From JAAYEL01 sp964345835 (GTDB lineage Bacteria > Bacillota > Clostridia > Tissierellales > Peptoniphilaceae), in the NCBI GenBank assembly GCA_964345835.1, contig CAYFSL010000028.1, positions 1 to 7,753 of the forward strand: a stretch of DNA of 7,753 bases, in the 5' to 3' direction. Positions 6,403-7,753 of this stretch are shown one piece after another. The position numbers and the translations under genes were made by a program. A model generated the notes under the pieces. That model saw only the letters and a list, made by a program, of their open reading frames with translations. It had not been told where the DNA came from and did no database searches. Numbering within the stretch: the first letter of the stretch is position 1; every line of letters begins with the position of its first letter.

Positions 6403-6544
6403 ATAAATCTTATAATCTATTAATAATCCTATCCTTAGGATCTTAAATCCATACTTAAATATTATAATTCAAATATGAGTTTTTTCCCAATAATATTATC
6501 GACCGAATAAAGGTCAGGTCTTTTTATATAATTGTTCAAGTCTG

Positions 6545-6553
6545 TGATATAAT
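6545..6553 (+). promoter_or_regulatory. extended -10 promoter of the ZIP transporter gene
   Basis: The bases tgatataat are a perfect TGn-TATAAT element with no recognisable -35 at standard distance. Transcription should start at about 6560, which is where the ribosome site ggagg (6560-6564) begins. The leader would be about 11 bases long, with the Shine-Dalgarno sequence at its very 5' end. Confidence 0.65.
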
Positions 6554-6570
6554 CTCTTTGGAGGATTTTT

Positions 6571-7416
6571 ATGGAACAAAACGTTTTAATAGCATTTATT
6601 GTATCTGGCTTAGCTGGGCTTACAACCCTGCTTGGCACAATAATTCTTTTCTTTATGAAAGATACCAACACCAAAATTTTATCATCGGCCTTAGGCTTTT
6701 CTGCAGGAGCCATGATATTTATCTCCTTTGTCGATATAATTCCTAAGGCTACCGACCAATTACTTACAAGCTTCGATGAAAAGACTGCTTTTGGAATTGC
6801 TATAGCTTCTTTTTTTGGAGGTATCATATTGATGGCCTTGATTGATAAGTTCATACCAGAGGATTCAAACCCTCATGAGATGGCTTCAGAAGAGAAAATC
6901 CATGAAGTATATAAATCATCTGAGGAATCTTTAGATGGGGGTCTCAGCCACAGTGAAATGAATAGCTTAAAAAAGATGGGCTTTTTTACCGCCCTTGCCA
7001 TGGCTATTCACAACTTCCCTGAAGGAATAGCTACCTTCATTTCAACTGTAAAAGACCCCATGCTAGGCCTTCCAATAGCTGTAGCTATTGCCATCCACAA
7101 CATACCTGAGGGAATTTCAGTTGCTGTACCTATTTATTACGGGTCCGGGAGCAAGAAAGAAGCCTTTTTATACTCTTTTATATCCAGTATTGCAGAACCA
7201 ATAGGCGGACTATTTGCCTACTTTGTATTTCTAAACCATGCAAATGACACCATGATTGGGGTGATCTTCGCATCTGTGGCAGGAATAATGACCTTCATAT
7301 CCCTTGATGAATTACTTCCAGCGGCAGAAGAATATGGTAACCACCATTCCGCTATATATGGGACGATTCTTGGGATGGCCTTCATGGCCCTATCTTTATT
7401 CTTAATGGCAAAATAA
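6571..7416 (+). CDS. zupT: ZIP-family divalent metal transporter (ZupT-like)
   Basis: A 281-residue membrane protein that probably imports zinc and possibly iron or manganese, like E. coli ZupT (257 residues). About eight hydrophobic helices are visible. The metal-site helices are plain: HNFPEG (147-152) in TM4 and HNIPEG (176-181) in TM5, the paired H-N-x-P-E-G signature of the family. A further acidic residue, Glu209, lies in SIAEPIGG. The TM7-TM8 region has SLDELLPAAEEYGNHH (244-259), also a family signature. Between TM3 and TM4 a loop of about 45 residues (94-138), rich in Glu, Ser and His, could be a metal-sensing or metal-binding loop, as in other ZIP proteins. The ATG at 6571 has ggagg at 6560-6564. 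The gene stands alone between a divergent promoter region shared with tdk and a long terminator. No Zur-type operator is recognisable with confidence. The symbol is by family; the metal is not proven. Confidence 0.92.
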   Translation: MEQNVLIAFIVSGLAGLTTLLGTIILFFMKDTNTKILSSALGFSAGAMIFISFVDIIPKATDQLLTSFDEKTAFGIAIASFFGGIILMALIDKFIPEDSNPHEMASEEKIHEVYKSSEESLDGGLSHSEMNSLKKMGFFTALAMAIHNFPEGIATFISTVKDPMLGLPIAVAIAIHNIPEGISVAVPIYYGSGSKKEAFLYSFISSIAEPIGGLFAYFVFLNHANDTMIGVIFASVAGIMTFISLDELLPAAEEYGNHHSAIYGTILGMAFMALSLFLMAK

Positions 7417-7420
7417 TATA

Positions 7421-7507
7421 AAAAATGTGACTAACCATCTGGTTATCCTAGTCGCTCTTTTAATAAGCAACTTAGGGAAATAACCTTCATGAATTAGTCA
7501 CATTTTT
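7421..7507. terminator. long structured bidirectional terminator with alternative pairings
   Basis: The outer arms aaaaatgtgactaa (7421-7434) and ttagtcacattttt (7494-7507) are a perfect 14-bp inverted repeat. Inside, ggttat (7441-7446) pairs with ataacc (7480-7485), cctagt (7447-7452) with ac and tagg (7470-7476, one bulge), and gct (7454-7456) with agc (7466-7468), making an 87-base hairpin. On the plus strand it continues tttttcttttattta, a good U-tract; on the minus strand the outer arm is followed by tatattattt. It begins 4 bases after the ZIP stop codon and faces the minus-strand gene at 7568, so it probably ends both transcripts. Confidence 0.75.
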
Positions 7508-7521
7508 CTTTTATTTATATC

Positions 7522-7569
7522 CTAGGGCCTTGCAGACAAGAGACTCCACACTGCCCTTAGCCTTTTTTT
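7522..7569 (+). terminator. possible second plus-strand terminator
   Basis: The arms ctagggc (7522-7528) and gcccttag (7553-7560) pair with a one-base bulge. A small hairpin, cttg-caga-caag (7529-7540), lies in the loop. Seven T follow at 7563-7569. It would stop plus-strand read-through before the minus-strand gene. The large loop makes it weak, and part of this stretch may instead be former or actual coding sequence on the minus strand. Confidence 0.3.
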
Positions 7570-7753
7570 ATTGCATACATTTACCAAGAAGGATTATAGA
7601 CTCTTCACAAATCCTCCTTGCCAGGTCCTCATGGTCTTTAATGGAAAAGTTGACCCTTTCTTCCTTGCCTAAATGGTAGTTTTCAGATAGGTTTATGACC
7701 TTGTCTATAGCCTCTTCAGCAATAGCTTTTGCCATTTCATAGGCCAGGTCCAT
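7568..7753 (-). CDS. unidentified protein, C-terminal part (window edge)
   Basis: Sixty-one codons end at TAA (7570-7568). The first visible codon is an ATG at the very edge of the window, so it is impossible to tell whether that is the start or an internal Met; no ribosome site can be seen. I do not recognise the protein. The visible part is mostly helical and charged: an Ala/Glu-rich helix (MAKAIAEEAIDKVINLSEN), a short turn region around HLGKEERVNF, then a second helix (HEDLARRICEESIILLGK). There is no membrane segment and there are two cysteines. Its third-base pattern and composition resemble the other genes of the window, which supports real coding. After the stop the same frame stays open for 18 more codons (see findings). 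It is convergent with the ZIP gene. Confidence 0.55.
   Translation of the reverse strand: MDLAYEMAKAIAEEAIDKVINLSENYHLGKEERVNFSIKDHEDLARRICEESIILLGKCMQ

Noticed and set aside
6462..6854. Minus-strand 130-codon frame opposite the ZIP gene
   Set aside because: It is the antisense of the first ZIP helices and their promoter; the ZIP frame has full family signatures.
1..7753. Search for CRISPR arrays, tRNA genes, insertion sequences, toxin-antitoxin or defence genes
   Set aside because: No regularly spaced repeats, cloverleaf-like segments, transposase motifs or paired small toxin genes are visible; the gaps between genes are all shorter than 180 bases and are accounted for.

Overview
The window is a low-GC (roughly 35-38% by eye) chromosomal stretch from a Gram-positive bacterium. 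Pointers to this are AGGAGG-type ribosome sites, perfect TGnTATAAT extended -10 promoters, a lipoprotein signal peptide, an MnmM/YtqB-type gene and housekeeping genes of Firmicutes style. An anaerobic coccus of the Peptoniphilaceae/Tissierellia type (for example Anaerococcus-like) would fit, but that rank is inference. I see no insertion sequence, phage gene, CRISPR array, tRNA or rRNA.

Layout: (1) 2-523 (+) is the 3' part of an mnmM/ytqB-type tRNA methyltransferase gene whose start lies before the window. (2) A bidirectional terminator (614-648) separates it from a convergent APC-superfamily amino acid permease gene, 655-2019 (-). (3) A 140-bp divergent promoter region (2020-2159) leads to a two-gene unit: a 552-residue lipoprotein with a C-terminal membrane anchor (2160-3818) and methylglyoxal synthase mgsA (3852-4322). 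(4) A family-2 membrane glycosyltransferase gene with its own promoter follows (4447-5652). (5) A long compound hairpin (5719-5796) separates it from the convergent thymidine kinase gene tdk, 5803-6393 (-). (6) A 177-bp divergent region leads to a ZIP-family metal transporter (6571-7416). (7) A second long hairpin (7421-7507) separates this from the end of an unidentified gene on the minus strand (7568-7753), which runs to or past the window edge.

The genes are mostly independent housekeeping units: tRNA wobble modification, amino acid uptake, the methylglyoxal bypass of glycolysis, envelope glycosylation, thymidine salvage and divalent metal uptake. They alternate in direction, and each convergent pair shares a terminator. 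I cannot support a multi-gene novel system here. The points most worth a second look are the doubly anchored lipoprotein of unknown function ahead of mgsA, the two long terminator hairpins that contain mutually exclusive pairings, a coding-like in-frame extension beyond the stop of the last gene, and the enteric/streptococcal-like subtype of the thymidine kinase.
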